From assembly GCA_028290685.1 (NCBI GenBank), contig JAQGJI010000107.1, positions 1 through 22,381 of the forward strand: a stretch of DNA of 22,381 nt, read 5' to 3'. The DNA is from Devosia sp. GTDB taxonomy: Bacteria; Pseudomonadota; Alphaproteobacteria; Rhizobiales; Devosiaceae. The notes below the pieces were generated by a model, which was not told the DNA's origin, ran no database searches, and saw only the letters and a program-made list of their open reading frames with translations. Every line of letters starts with the position of its first letter. Position 1 is the first letter of the stretch. Both the position numbers and the translations under genes were made by a program. Below, one piece after another: positions 22,152 through 22,381 of the stretch.

Positions 22152-22381
22152 ATGACCGAAACCGTCCAGATCATCTCCCCTATCGATGGCAGCGTCTATG
22201 CTGAACGCCCGCTCGCCACCGCGCTCGAAATCGAAGCCGCCATCATCCGCGCCAAGGCGGCGCGCCACGCCTGGGGCGAGACCACCCTGGCCGAGCGGCA
22301 GAAGATCCTCACCCATTTCATCGATGCGCTCCTGCTGATGAATGACGCGATCGTGCCCGAGCTCGCCTGGCAGATGGGGCG
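22152..22381 (+). CDS. Aldehyde dehydrogenase family protein (5' part)
   Basis: The first 76 codons are present and the gene runs off the right edge. The start MTETVQIISPIDGSVYAERP, with an IDGS-type N-terminal strand, followed by EAAIIRAKAARHAW, LAERQKILTHFIDAL and PELAWQMG, is the typical opening of an NAD(P)-dependent aldehyde dehydrogenase; catalytic Cys and Glu lie beyond the window. AGAGG lies about 7 nt before the ATG at 22152. As the fourth gene of the set it would oxidise the gamma-glutamyl-aminoaldehyde formed from the glutamylated amine to the corresponding acid. Substrate is inferred from context only. Confidence 0.85.
   Translation, partial: MTETVQIISPIDGSVYAERPLATALEIEAAIIRAKAARHAWGETTLAERQKILTHFIDALLLMNDAIVPELAWQMG

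Noticed and set aside
1..22381. CRISPR array, insertion sequence, rRNA genes or antiphage system
   Set aside because: No regularly spaced repeats, transposase motifs, rRNA signatures or known defence domains were seen on either strand. The only mobile-element sign is the tRNA remnant at the left edge.

Overview
The window reads as chromosomal DNA of a GC-rich alphaproteobacterium of the order Hyphomicrobiales. A Devosia/Pelagibacterium-like genome is my best guess, by inference only. The supporting signs are a gcrA gene with clustered GANTC sites next to argD-argF-hslO, a receiver-HisKA_2 kinase, EcfG-type (GGAAC-N16/17-GTT) promoters and REP-like palindromes between genes.

Left end (1-2500). 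The start of a leftward gene of unknown role (possibly MtlR-like) is followed by a 46-nt stretch identical in form to the 3' half of a tRNA-Gly(CCC), without a 5' half. This looks like the right attachment site of an integrated element lying left of the window. Next come the divergent C-P lyase accessory genes phnN (-) and phnM (+), with no phnGHIJKL core here.

Stress/signalling block (2660-7060). A leftward PRC-barrel gene and a 51-codon gene lie next to two rightward small genes. Two good EcfG-type promoters serve the PRC operon and the second small gene. An overlapping or tightly packed operon follows: CHASE3 sensor kinase, single-domain response regulator, receiver-HisKA_2 kinase. A link to the general stress response is proposed but not proven.

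Middle (7180-14740, all leftward). Reading leftward: argD, argF, hslO with a clean intrinsic terminator, then a membrane GT2 glycosyltransferase with a GspE_N/MshEN-like N-terminus, then an ABC-F ATPase.

Cell cycle and phosphate (14740-18040). gcrA (+) is divergent from argD across an intergenic region with clustered GANTC sites and a CtrA-like box. phoR (-) converges on gcrA and is divergent from a PPK2 polyphosphate kinase gene (+).

Right end (18150-22381). Four co-directional genes encode an N-formylglutamate amidohydrolase-family enzyme, an ethanolamine-permease-like APC transporter, a glutamine synthetase-like ligase and an aldehyde dehydrogenase (cut by the window end). Together they suggest uptake of an amine, capture as a gamma-glutamyl amide, oxidation, and hydrolysis back to glutamate. 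REP-like inverted pairs occupy the two longer gaps inside this operon.
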